The notes under the pieces were generated by a model. It was not told the origin of the DNA. It made no database searches and was given only the letters and a program-made list of their open reading frames with translations. From Candidatus Rokuibacteriota bacterium (GTDB taxonomy: Bacteria; Methylomirabilota; Methylomirabilia; Rokubacteriales; CSP1-6), in contig QHTE01000058.1 of assembly GCA_003220685.1 (NCBI GenBank), forward strand, positions 1 through 64,000: DNA of 64,000 nucleotides. The letters run 5' to 3'. Shown piece by piece: positions 26,145 through 33,919 of the stretch; position 1 is the first letter of the stretch; the number at the start of each line of letters is the position of its first letter. Made by a program: the position numbers and the translations under genes.

Positions 26145-27214
26145 TGTCGGGGAAGTGAGGTCAGGTATTCGTAGAGCGCGCGGACCTCGTCGGGACTCAA
26201 GATGCCCTTGAAGGCCGCCATCGGCGTGTTTTTCCGGCCCTCCCACACGAAGCGATAGAACCTGTCCCAGCCGCCCTCGTAATTGCGCAGCCGCGGCAGC
26301 GAGCCGCCTGTGCCGCCGCCCACGCCCTCGGCGCCGTGACAACGCGAGCACGCGGTGGAGAACAGCGAGCGGCCCGCCTCGCGGGAGTCTTTATCCTGGA
26401 CCAATACGAAATCTCGAGCGAGAACAAAGGGCGACTCGCGTGCGGACCGGTGGGCGGATGTGATGCCGTAACGTGCGAAAGTCTCCTGCGCGCGGCCGGA
26501 CGCGAGCAGGCGCCCGACGGCCGCATCGATCGCCTCTGCGAGGCCGGGATCCCGCTTGCGAACGCCGGCGCCGACCGGAAATGCCAGACCCTCGTCCGAG
26601 ACGGCGACGACCTTGAGGTCGGCGCGTCCACGCGCCAGCCACACCGCCAGTGGGAACCAGAGGAACGCGGCGACCGCCTCGTCACGGGCCACCGCCTGAA
26701 ACGCCTGCTCCTGCGTCCGGTAGAGTCCGCGCACGACGTCCCGATAGGCGACGTAGACCTCGGCGATACTCGACAGCTCGACGGCGACGCGCTTACCCTT
26801 GAGATCGGCGATCGTGAGCGAGCCCGCGTCGGCGCGAGTCACCAGTGCGTGGGTCATCGTGTAGTAGGGTTGGCTGACCGCGATCCAGGGGTTGCCCTCG
26901 CGAAAGCGGCGGTCCACCGGAAGCCCCATGAAAAGCTCGCAGGCACCGTCGCGCAGGGGCTTGATCGCCCGCACGTGCGTCGCGTGCCATTCCATGCGCG
27001 CCGTCACGCCGAGCTCGCCGGCGATGAGCTGGGCCAGCTCCACCTCGAAGCCGGGCGTGCCGGAGTCGTTGCTCGAGAATGGAAGGTTGGCGGGGTCCGC
27101 GCAAATTCGTAAATATCCGCGCTGCCGGATTGCCTCGAGCCCGTCGTGCTGCGAGGCCTCGGCCCCCGCCGCCCAGGCGAGGGCGGCGAGGGCGAGGCCG
27201 AGGGGCAGCTTCAC
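26141..27214 (-). CDS. XoxJ-like binding protein fused to cytochrome c
   Basis: 357 residues, exported (signal peptide residues 1-20). Residues about 25-255 form a type-3 periplasmic binding domain of the kind found with quinoprotein dehydrogenases (YLRICADPANLPFSS; LFMGLPVDRRF), the XoxJ/MxaJ group. Residues about 275-357 are a c-type cytochrome with haem motif CSRCH (289-293) and a likely axial Met in NTPMAAF (M332). XoxJ and the cytochrome XoxG are normally separate proteins, so one chain joins the accessory and electron-acceptor roles. GTG start overlapping the upstream dehydrogenase stop (GTGA). A second such fusion lies at 30742-31950. Confidence 0.88.
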   Translation of the reverse strand: MKLPLGLALAALAWAAGAEASQHDGLEAIRQRGYLRICADPANLPFSSNDSGTPGFEVELAQLIAGELGVTARMEWHATHVRAIKPLRDGACELFMGLPVDRRFREGNPWIAVSQPYYTMTHALVTRADAGSLTIADLKGKRVAVELSSIAEVYVAYRDVVRGLYRTQEQAFQAVARDEAVAAFLWFPLAVWLARGRADLKVVAVSDEGLAFPVGAGVRKRDPGLAEAIDAAVGRLLASGRAQETFARYGITSAHRSARESPFVLARDFVLVQDKDSREAGRSLFSTACSRCHGAEGVGGGTGGSLPRLRNYEGGWDRFYRFVWEGRKNTPMAAFKGILSPDEVRALYEYLTSLPRQ

Positions 27215-28941
27215 TCGAAGAGTCCGAATACCGTCAGCGTCCCTCCGACCGGGATCGATTTGAGGTACTGCAGCTTGGGATCGTCGCCCACGAGCAAATC
27301 GCCGGTGACCTTACCGCCGCCGGTGATGACGGCGATGTACTGCTTGGCGCCGATGCCGAAGCTGACAGGAGGCCCGGTCACGGGCGCGCCTAGATTGAAT
27401 TCCCAAACTTGCTTGCCGTTGGCCTGGTTAAGGCCGACCAGCCGGCCGTCCTGGGTCCCGACGAAGACGAGGCCTCCGGCGGTGGCGACGGTGCCGCCGG
27501 CCTGCAGTGGCGCGCGCGTCCACCATTCCCACACCGTCTTCTGGCTGGCCGGGTCGATGGCACGGACGACGCCCGCGTTCTCTTCGGGCGCGTATGCGGT
27601 GAAGTCGGCGCCGATGTAGAGCGCGCCGCGCTTGTACTCGATCTCCTTCGCGATCGAGTACTTGTTGCAGAGCTCCATGCCGGGCAGGAACACGAGCCCG
27701 GTCTTAGGGTTGAAGGAGGCGTGCGCCCAGTTGCGTGCACCGAAGATCGCCGGACAGATGTTCATGGGTGGGGCCCCGGCCGCCGGCCGCATGCCCACGT
27801 TCTCCAGCAGCTCGCCGGTCTCGGGATTCACGTCCGACCAGATGTTGACGTTCTTGGCGAACTTCTTCGCCGAGAGGAACCGGCCGCTGGCGCGATCCAG
27901 CGTGAAGTAGAAGCCCGTCTTTTGCGGCTGGAACGTCACCGGGACCGGCTGACCACCCCGGCTGAGGGTGATCAGCAGGTGCTCGTGCGGAGTGTCCAAG
28001 TCCCATGTGTCGTTCGGGTGGTACTGCCGGAACCATTTTATCGACCCGTTCTTGATATCGAGGGCGAGCACCGAGTTAGTGTAAAGGTTCTTGCCCTTCC
28101 GGAGATTTGCGTCCCAAGGCGCCGGGTTGCCCACACCAAAGAACGCGGTCTTCTGCCCCGGATCGTAGGTGCCGGTCAGCCAGACGGCGCCGCCGCCGTG
28201 CTTCCAGCTCTCGCCGGCCCACGTGTCGTTTCCGGGCTCGCCAGCGGCCGGGATGGTGTAGGTCCGCCACAGCTCGGTGCCGCTGTCGGCGTCGAGAGCG
28301 GCGATGAAACCGCGGTTGCCCATCTCGCCGGGGCCACTGGAGCCGACGATGATCTTGCCGTCGGCGGCGAGCGGCGCCATCGTGAAGAAGTAGCCGTCCT
28401 TGTAGTCGGCCAGCGTCTTTTGCCACAGCACGGAGCCGGTCTTGGCGCTGAGCGCGACGACGCGCGCATCCATTGTGCCGAAGTACACGCGATCGCCGTA
28501 GAGCGCGGCGCCGCGGTTCATGGACAGGATCTTGACCAGGCCGGAGAGGTCTTCGGGAAGCTTCGTCTCGTGCTTCCAGAGGACCCGGCCGGTGGCGGCG
28601 TCCACCGCATAGACGCGATTGATCTCGGTTCCGAGAGGCGACGTCACGATCATGACGCCATTGTTCACCAGCGGCGTCGCCTGCTGGTTGCCGGCCTCGC
28701 CCAGCGAGAGCATCCATCGCGGCGTCAGGCGCTTGATGTTCTGAATGTTGATCTGGGTGAGCGGGCTGTAGCGCCAGCCGCCGTAGCTTCGGTAGTAGGT
28801 GAGCCAGTTCTGAGGTTCCTTGTCCGGGTCCGCCAACCGTTGGTCGGTCACCTCGGTCCATTGAGCCGTGACGGGCGTCGGCGTCACCAGCAGCGCCGAC
28901 GCCATCAGCGCGACCACGGCGAGCCTGAATGCTGTCCTCAT
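27211..28941 (-). CDS. Type-I PQQ alcohol dehydrogenase, lanthanide-motif paralogue 1
   Basis: 576 residues, periplasmic (signal peptide ending PTPVTA). Eight-bladed PQQ propeller with active-site landmarks E206 (GPGEMGNRG), N272 (GNPAPW) and W313-D314-L315-D316. D314 is the predicted catalytic base, and D316 corresponds to the extra Asp that XoxF/PedH-type enzymes use to bind a lanthanide. The vicinal Cys-Cys usual in methanol/ethanol dehydrogenases is absent (LSMNRG at 139-144). First gene of a four-gene operon with a strong promoter; GGGAGA before the ATG. The alcohol or aldehyde substrate is not predictable from sequence. Confidence 0.87.
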   Translation of the reverse strand: MRTAFRLAVVALMASALLVTPTPVTAQWTEVTDQRLADPDKEPQNWLTYYRSYGGWRYSPLTQINIQNIKRLTPRWMLSLGEAGNQQATPLVNNGVMIVTSPLGTEINRVYAVDAATGRVLWKHETKLPEDLSGLVKILSMNRGAALYGDRVYFGTMDARVVALSAKTGSVLWQKTLADYKDGYFFTMAPLAADGKIIVGSSGPGEMGNRGFIAALDADSGTELWRTYTIPAAGEPGNDTWAGESWKHGGGAVWLTGTYDPGQKTAFFGVGNPAPWDANLRKGKNLYTNSVLALDIKNGSIKWFRQYHPNDTWDLDTPHEHLLITLSRGGQPVPVTFQPQKTGFYFTLDRASGRFLSAKKFAKNVNIWSDVNPETGELLENVGMRPAAGAPPMNICPAIFGARNWAHASFNPKTGLVFLPGMELCNKYSIAKEIEYKRGALYIGADFTAYAPEENAGVVRAIDPASQKTVWEWWTRAPLQAGGTVATAGGLVFVGTQDGRLVGLNQANGKQVWEFNLGAPVTGPPVSFGIGAKQYIAVITGGGKVTGDLLVGDDPKLQYLKSIPVGGTLTVFGLFE

Positions 28942-29040
28942 CACTATTCTCCCGATCTTCAGTGGGATCTGTGAAACGCAGGAGCCAGCGAGGCAGAGTT
29001 GGGCTGGAGGCTCACCTCCTTCGTCGTTCAAGTGGCTCCG

Positions 29041-29070
29041 ATACTAGAGGGCCGTTGTCGATACTGTCAA
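29041..29070 (-). promoter_or_regulatory. Promoter of the quinoprotein operon 28941-23020
   Basis: Minus strand: perfect TTGACA (29070-29065), 18-base spacer, TAGTAT (29046-29041). The predicted start near 29034 leaves a 93-base leader before the dehydrogenase ATG. Confidence 0.65.
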
Positions 29071-29102
29071 CGCTACAGCGCGTCACGGGGACGGGACCCG
29101 TA

Positions 29103-29131
29103 TTGACCGCGTCGGCAGTGTCCTTTAGCAT
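29103..29131 (+). promoter_or_regulatory. Promoter of the DoxX-like gene
   Basis: TTGACC (29103-29108), 17-base spacer, TAGCAT (29126-29131). The transcription start would fall at about 29138, immediately before a short leader frame. Divergent from the promoter at 29041. Confidence 0.55.
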
Positions 29132-29139
29132 CCCGCCGT

Positions 29140-29184
29140 ATGACGAGTCTCACCGCCTCCACCCATGAGTCCGTGCGCCGATGA
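29140..29184 (+). CDS. Possible 14-residue leader peptide
   Basis: MTSLTASTHESVRR. The ATG lies 8 bases after the -10 box, and the TGA overlaps the ATG of the DoxX-like gene (ATGA at 29181-29184). That gene has no ribosome site of its own, so the small frame may deliver ribosomes to it by coupling. Inferred from position only. Confidence 0.35.
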   Translation: MTSLTASTHESVRR

Positions 29185-29687
29185 ACCACGCGGAGCGCTG
29201 GCTCGTCGTGCTGCGGGTCGTCGTCGGCGTGTGGTTCGTGAAAGCCGTGTGGACCAAGTTCACCCTCGCGTTTCTCTGGGACGTGATTCCCTACCCGGCC
29301 GTCTCTCCGCGCTTCCTCGCCTTTCATCCCAAGCGAATCGCCGAGTTCGCCGCCGGAAATCCTGTGGGCTGGTACAAGGACTTCCTCGAAGGAACGGTGG
29401 TGCCGAACAGCCGCGTCTTCGCGACGCTTCAGACCTTCGGCGAGGCGGCGGTCGGCCTCGGTCTCATCCTCGGGCTGCTCACCGGACTCACCGCCCTCGT
29501 CGGGCTCTTCCTGTGCCTGAACTACGGCTTGGCGAGCCAGTGGATGAGCTTCGGGCAGCAGGGCTTCCACGTCCTCCTGGTGACGTCGATGATCGTCTTT
29601 CTCTTCGCCCGCGCGGGTCGGTCGTGGGGACTCGACCGCTGGATCCTCGCCCGGAGCGGCCGGCGCGGGCTCCGCGTCGTGATGTGA
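29181..29687 (+). CDS. DoxX-like integral membrane protein
   Basis: 168 residues with about four membrane helices (WLVVLRVVVGVWFVKAVWTKF; AVGLGLILGLLTGLTALVGLF; HVLLVTSMIVFLFA). The G-V-W-F-x-K-A start and the arrangement resemble DoxX/thiosulfate-quinone-oxidoreductase small subunits. Such proteins sit in the cytoplasmic membrane and may pass electrons to quinone, which would fit the surrounding dehydrogenases. It is transcribed away from the quinoprotein operon and convergent with the YVTN gene. Family call is by pattern only. Confidence 0.68.
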   Translation: MNHAERWLVVLRVVVGVWFVKAVWTKFTLAFLWDVIPYPAVSPRFLAFHPKRIAEFAAGNPVGWYKDFLEGTVVPNSRVFATLQTFGEAAVGLGLILGLLTGLTALVGLFLCLNYGLASQWMSFGQQGFHVLLVTSMIVFLFARAGRSWGLDRWILARSGRRGLRVVM

Positions 29688-29703
29688 GTCCGCTCGCGCC
29701 GGC

Positions 29704-30687
29704 TCAGGGCGTGGCGGCGATCGCCACGCCCCACGGCAGCGTGCCGCAGGGAATGCGCGCGACCACGGTGTTCGAGCTCGTGTCGATCACGACAAGCTCG
29801 TTGGCGCGTCCGACCGTCGCGTAGAGGAATCGCGCATCCGGGCTGAGCGCCGTCCACCAGGTGCGCGGGCCCGTCGGGATGACCGCGAGCACCTTCAGCG
29901 AGGCACTGTCGAGGACCCGGACGTCACCGGACTGACCGTGGGACACGTACAGGCGGGAGCCATCCGGCGTCAGCACGATGTCGACGGGGCGGCTGCCGCC
30001 GGTCGGCTCCGACTTGACCACGCGCATCGCGTCCATGTCGATCACCGAGACGACATGGGCCTGCTCGCTGGCGACGAGGAGCTTGCGCGAATCGGCGGTG
30101 AAGCGCATCCCCCGCGGATTCTTGGGCACCGGAATCTGCTTGACGACCGTATCGGTGGCCGTCGCGATGACGTGCACGTCGTCGGAGGTCTCGTTGGAGA
30201 CGGCGATCCAGCGCCCGTCCGGCGAGGCCACCGCCGTCTCGGGCTCCTTGCCGACGGCGATCTTCTTGCGGACCTTCAGCGAGGCGACGTCCAGCACCGT
30301 CACCGAGAACTCGTTCTCGTTGACGACGTAGAGCGCGCTTCCCGCCCGGTTGAAGGTCAATCCTTCCGGGTCAATGCCCGCCGGAACGGTATCCAGCACT
30401 TCCAGCGTCTTCGCGTCGATCACGCTGACGCTGTCCGAGTTGCCGTTGGTCACATAGACGCGGCGGCCGTCCGGGCTCGCCGTGACGCCCCGCGGCCGCT
30501 TGCCGACCCGGATCGTGCCGACGACGGCCCGGGTCGCGGCGTCGATCACCGTCACGTCGTCGGACTTCTCGTTGGTGACGAACACTCGGAGCTCGGCGCC
30601 GGCCCGCGTCGATCCCAGGACGAGCGAGGCGGCGATCGAGACGAAGGCGGCGATCAGGACGAAGGCGGCGAAACGCGATCGACGCAT
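29704..30687 (-). CDS. PQQ-associated YVTN beta-propeller protein
   Basis: 327 residues: signal peptide (FAAFVLIAAFVSIAASLVLG), then seven repeats of the type RVYVTNGNSDSVSVIDAKTLEV, LYVVNENEFSVTVLDVASLKV and LYATVGRANELVVIDTSSNTV. It corresponds to the periplasmic beta-propeller commonly encoded with PQQ-dependent alcohol oxidation genes. Its biochemical role is not known. GGAGG lies ten bases before the ATG. Probably co-transcribed with the fusion protein and XoxF-like gene upstream on the same strand. Confidence 0.83.
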   Translation of the reverse strand: MRRSRFAAFVLIAAFVSIAASLVLGSTRAGAELRVFVTNEKSDDVTVIDAATRAVVGTIRVGKRPRGVTASPDGRRVYVTNGNSDSVSVIDAKTLEVLDTVPAGIDPEGLTFNRAGSALYVVNENEFSVTVLDVASLKVRKKIAVGKEPETAVASPDGRWIAVSNETSDDVHVIATATDTVVKQIPVPKNPRGMRFTADSRKLLVASEQAHVVSVIDMDAMRVVKSEPTGGSRPVDIVLTPDGSRLYVSHGQSGDVRVLDSASLKVLAVIPTGPRTWWTALSPDARFLYATVGRANELVVIDTSSNTVVARIPCGTLPWGVAIAATP

Positions 30688-30741
30688 GGCCGGCGAGCCT
30701 CCTTCAGCTGCATTCTGCAGTCAACAGCGTGCGGATGCGTT

Positions 30742-31950
30742 TCACGGCGCGCGCTGGACGGACTCCAAGAATCCGATGACGTTCTGAATCCCCTCTTCAC
30801 CGAGAAGGTCCTTCCACGCCGGCATCCCCTTGTCGATTCGCCCGACCGTGATGGTCGCGTACGCGGTCTCCCGCATCCGGGAGCCGTAGCGGAGGGCCAG
30901 GCGCCGCAGGTCGCGGGTCGGCTCGGGACTCAGGGCGTTGGGCGCGTGACAGTGCGAGCAATGCTGGTTGAACAGGCTACGTCCAAGACGAATGAGGCCA
31001 TCGGGCGTGGAAGGCGATGCTCCCGAGGGCGGCGTCGGGGGTGTCACACCTTCTTGAAGCTCGACGAGCTGCCGCTCGGCGACGCCGCGCTCGGGTGACC
31101 GCAGCATCCCGCCCCGCCCGTCGATGCTCACGGGCCGTCCGAGGGGAAAGCCGTACTTGTCCGCGAGCGCATCGATCGCCGGCTTGAGCTGGTCGAGGAC
31201 GCGGTCGAGATCGGCCTTGAGCGAATCCTGGCCCTTTCTCACCCCGATGGCCGCGTGCCACTGCAGGCCCTCGCCAGCGATCGGCACCACGGCATAGGCC
31301 CCGCCGAGCCGGCTCTTGTTGAAGTAGCCCGCGGTGGGGCCCCAGAGAAACGCGACCTCGGCCTCGCCGCGCGCCAGGGCCTCCATCGCCTCTTCCGCGA
31401 GCTTGAAGGTGACCGCGCGGAAGCCGGGACGGGTCGCCAGCAGAAGCTGAGGCGTCGTCCCGAACTGGACGGCCACGCGACGGCCCTTGATGTCCTCCAG
31501 GGACGAGAGCGCGAGGGGCCGCGGACCGATCACCACGTATCCGACGTCGAGGAACGGCCGGGTTCGGAGCACGCTTCGCCCCATGAACTCCGCATCGTCG
31601 GGTAGCCCGAAGTACGCATCGCACCGGTCGGCCAGGAGCGTGTTGCGGACCGCGCGCCGGCCGTAGTGGGAGAGGAACCATGCGTACTCGGGCCGAAGTC
31701 CGAGCCGGCTCGCGACCAGCTCGGCCAGCTCGACGTAGAGTCCGCGCTCGGGTCCCTCGGCCCGGCTGAACGGCAGATTGTCGGGGTCGGCGCACACGCG
31801 CAACGTCTCGGCGAAGATCGCCGCCTCGGGTCGCCCGGCCCAGACCGTCAGCGCCAGGATCGAGCACAGGAGGATGCGACCGGCACCACGCGGCCGAGCG
31901 ACGCGGGCGACCGGAGCCGACGGCTCGTTCGCGGTCGCCCGTTTCCGCAT
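30742..31950 (-). CDS. Second XoxJ-like binding protein fused to cytochrome c
   Basis: 402 residues. The hydrophobic export segment is ILLCSILALTVWAG, preceded by a basic N-terminus. Residues about 48-270 form the quinoprotein-associated binding domain (LRVCADPDNLPFSRAEG; DAYFGLPDDAEFMG). After a Pro/Ser-rich linker (about 300-315) a cytochrome c follows with CSHCH (331-335) and axial Met in KGMPAW (M376). Same architecture as 26141-27214 but clearly diverged and with a longer linker. The ATG at 31950 is chosen because GAGGGG is well spaced; a GTG at 31959 is possible. It lies just behind the XoxF-like gene, its likely partner. Confidence 0.86.
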   Translation of the reverse strand: MRKRATANEPSAPVARVARPRGAGRILLCSILALTVWAGRPEAAIFAETLRVCADPDNLPFSRAEGPERGLYVELAELVASRLGLRPEYAWFLSHYGRRAVRNTLLADRCDAYFGLPDDAEFMGRSVLRTRPFLDVGYVVIGPRPLALSSLEDIKGRRVAVQFGTTPQLLLATRPGFRAVTFKLAEEAMEALARGEAEVAFLWGPTAGYFNKSRLGGAYAVVPIAGEGLQWHAAIGVRKGQDSLKADLDRVLDQLKPAIDALADKYGFPLGRPVSIDGRGGMLRSPERGVAERQLVELQEGVTPPTPPSGASPSTPDGLIRLGRSLFNQHCSHCHAPNALSPEPTRDLRRLALRYGSRMRETAYATITVGRIDKGMPAWKDLLGEEGIQNVIGFLESVQRAP

Positions 31951-31972
31951 TCGAGTCACTCCCCTCGACGAC

Positions 31973-33664
31973 TCACGGAGTGGGCAGCTCGAACACGAAG
32001 AGCGTGCCGCCCTCGGCGCTGGCCGCGACCATCTTCTCGCCGATCGGCCCGAAGAAGGCGGGAATCGAGAACGTACGGCCGGAGACCACCGCGACGTACT
32101 GCTTGCCGCCGAGCTCGTATGTCATGGGCGCGGCGCTCACACCCGAGCCCGTGTTGAACTTCCAGAGCGTGCTCCCGGTCTTCGCATCGAGCGCCTTGAA
32201 CCACCCTTTCAGATCGCCGTGAAAGACGAGCCCGCCCGCCGTGCTCAGCATTCCACCGAGATAGAGGAGCTCGTCCTTGTTGCCCCAGACCTTCTGCTGC
32301 TTGATGGGATCCCAGGCCATGACTTCACCGAGATGACCGCCCGGCCCGCCCTTGCCCAGGTCGAACTCTGCGGCCAGGTAGAAGCTGCCGCGCTTGTACT
32401 GGGGCTGCATCCCCTCCATATCCATGCACAGGTTGATCGTCGGCATGTAGACGAGGCCGGTCTGAAAGCTATAGCTCATCGGCATCCAGTTTTTCCCGCC
32501 GACGAGGTTCGGGCAGATGTCCTTGGCCCTGAAGCCGAAGCGCGGTCGCTTGTCGGCGTTCTCCACTGGACGGCCGGTCGTCATATCGATCGACTTGGCC
32601 CAGTTGAGGTCGATGAATTTCTCGGCCGACAGGAGCTTGCCGTTGCGGCGATCCAGGACGTAGAAGAACCCATTGCGATCCGCCTTGAGCGCCACGGGAG
32701 TCTTCTGGCCGCCGATATCGAGGTCCACCAGGACCAGCTCGTTGACGCCGTCGTAGTCCCACGCGTCGTGCGGCGTGTGCTGGAAGTGCCACGCGAGCTT
32801 TCCAGTGTCCGGGTTGATCGCGAGAGTACTGGCCGTGTAGAGATTGGTGAACTGGCCGATGTTGCTGCTGTCGTTGCCGCGGATCGCCGCGCCCCAGGGC
32901 GCGGGGTTGCTCGTTCCGTAATACAGGAGATTGAGAGCCGGATCGTACGAGCCGATGTGCCAGGCGACGCCGCCTCCGAACTTCCACGAGTCGCCCTTCC
33001 AGGTATCGCTGCCCGGTTCGCCGGCAGCCGGCACCGTGTAGAGTCGCCACACCTCACGGCCGGTGTCCTGGTCGAACGCGGTGATGTAGCCGCGCACCCC
33101 GTACTCGCCGCCGCCGAAGCCGGTGATCACCAGGTTCTTGACGACCGTCGGCGGCGAGGTGATGACGGAGCCGCCGGTATGGTCGATCACCTGACTCTTC
33201 CAGAGCTCCTTGCCGGTCCGGGCATCGAGCGCGACCAGGTGCCCGTCGAGCCGGCCCACGAAGATCTTGCCGTTGGCGTGGGCGACGCCCCGATTGTTGA
33301 CGTCGCAGCAGGCGTACTGGTCGACACCGGCCGGCACCTCGGGCGAATAGCGCCAGCGGACCTCGCCGGTCCGGGCGTCGACGGCGAACACGTTCTTCGG
33401 GCCATGCGACGACGTCACGTAGAGGAGATCGCCGACCAGGATCGGCGTCGACTCCTGGGAGCGCAGCGAGCCGAGCTGCAGCGCCCAGGCGACCTTGAGT
33501 CGGCCCACGTTCGAGGCGGTGATCTGGGTCAAGGTGCTGTAGCGCGTGTTGGCGGTGTCTCCGCCATACGCGGCCCAGGCCGCCCCCGTCTGCGCTGCCA
33601 CCGGCGAGGCGAGGCCGGCGAGCATGAGGACCGAGGTCACGAGCAGCGCCGCGAACGTTTTCAT
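31973..33664 (-). CDS. XoxF-like lanthanide-type PQQ alcohol dehydrogenase, paralogue 2
   Basis: 563 residues, exported (signal peptide ending ASPVAAQ). Of the set it is nearest to classical methanol/ethanol quinoproteins: vicinal C119-C120 (YACCDVNNRG), E187 (GGEYGVRG), N253 (SNPAPW), and W302-D303-Y304-D305 in HDAWDYDGVNE. D303 is the expected base and D305 the lanthanide-type ligand; calcium MxaF enzymes have Ala there. It heads a minus-strand operon with the binding-protein/cytochrome fusion and YVTN propeller, so oxidation and electron transfer are encoded together. GGAAGGAG precedes the ATG. Methanol or ethanol are plausible substrates. Confidence 0.88.
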   Translation of the reverse strand: MKTFAALLVTSVLMLAGLASPVAAQTGAAWAAYGGDTANTRYSTLTQITASNVGRLKVAWALQLGSLRSQESTPILVGDLLYVTSSHGPKNVFAVDARTGEVRWRYSPEVPAGVDQYACCDVNNRGVAHANGKIFVGRLDGHLVALDARTGKELWKSQVIDHTGGSVITSPPTVVKNLVITGFGGGEYGVRGYITAFDQDTGREVWRLYTVPAAGEPGSDTWKGDSWKFGGGVAWHIGSYDPALNLLYYGTSNPAPWGAAIRGNDSSNIGQFTNLYTASTLAINPDTGKLAWHFQHTPHDAWDYDGVNELVLVDLDIGGQKTPVALKADRNGFFYVLDRRNGKLLSAEKFIDLNWAKSIDMTTGRPVENADKRPRFGFRAKDICPNLVGGKNWMPMSYSFQTGLVYMPTINLCMDMEGMQPQYKRGSFYLAAEFDLGKGGPGGHLGEVMAWDPIKQQKVWGNKDELLYLGGMLSTAGGLVFHGDLKGWFKALDAKTGSTLWKFNTGSGVSAAPMTYELGGKQYVAVVSGRTFSIPAFFGPIGEKMVAASAEGGTLFVFELPTP

Positions 33665-33722
33665 GGGCGTTCTCCTTCCGAGGCTCAGGCCGCTGCAGGC
33701 TCTCATCACGTCAAACGCACCG

Positions 33723-33752
33723 AGCATGGTGCGGCCAACGGTCCGGTGTCAA
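33723..33752 (-). promoter_or_regulatory. Possible promoter of the XoxF-like operon
   Basis: Minus strand: TTGACA (33752-33747), 18-base spacer, CATGCT (33728-33723). The -35 is perfect, the -10 weak (three of six). Leader about 50 bases. Confidence 0.45.
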
Positions 33753-33779
33753 GGGGCAGGCGCGCCGCCTCGGGGCTGC

Positions 33780-33808
33780 TTGACATCGACCGGGCACGGC
33801 GGTATCTC
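33780..33808 (+). promoter_or_regulatory. Promoter of the quinoprotein-cupredoxin gene
   Basis: TTGACA (33780-33785), 17-base spacer, TATCTC (33803-33808). Leader about 105 bases before the ATG at 33920. Divergent from the promoter at 33723. Confidence 0.5.
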
Positions 33809-33919
33809 TCGGCCGCGCCCGGCGTGAGCTCGATCGCCGAGGCCGCGACGACAACGGGGGTGCCTGGCAGCAAGCAGAAGCGCGCTTACGGCGATCGAAG
33901 CTCAGAGAGGGAGGACGCC

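Noticed and set aside
28942-29034. Riboswitch or lanthanide-responsive leader before the quinoprotein operon
   Set aside because: The leader is about 93 bases and shows no recognisable conserved aptamer fold or terminator pair.
31973-33664. Calcium-type methanol dehydrogenase MxaF
   Set aside because: The residue two after the catalytic Asp is Asp (WDYD), whereas MxaF has Ala; no mxaI small-subunit gene is nearby.
33763-33780. Possible fragment of the 49-bp repeat (GGCGCGCCGCCTCGGGGC)
   Set aside because: Only a short, imperfect match to one arm; expected by chance in such GC-rich sequence.
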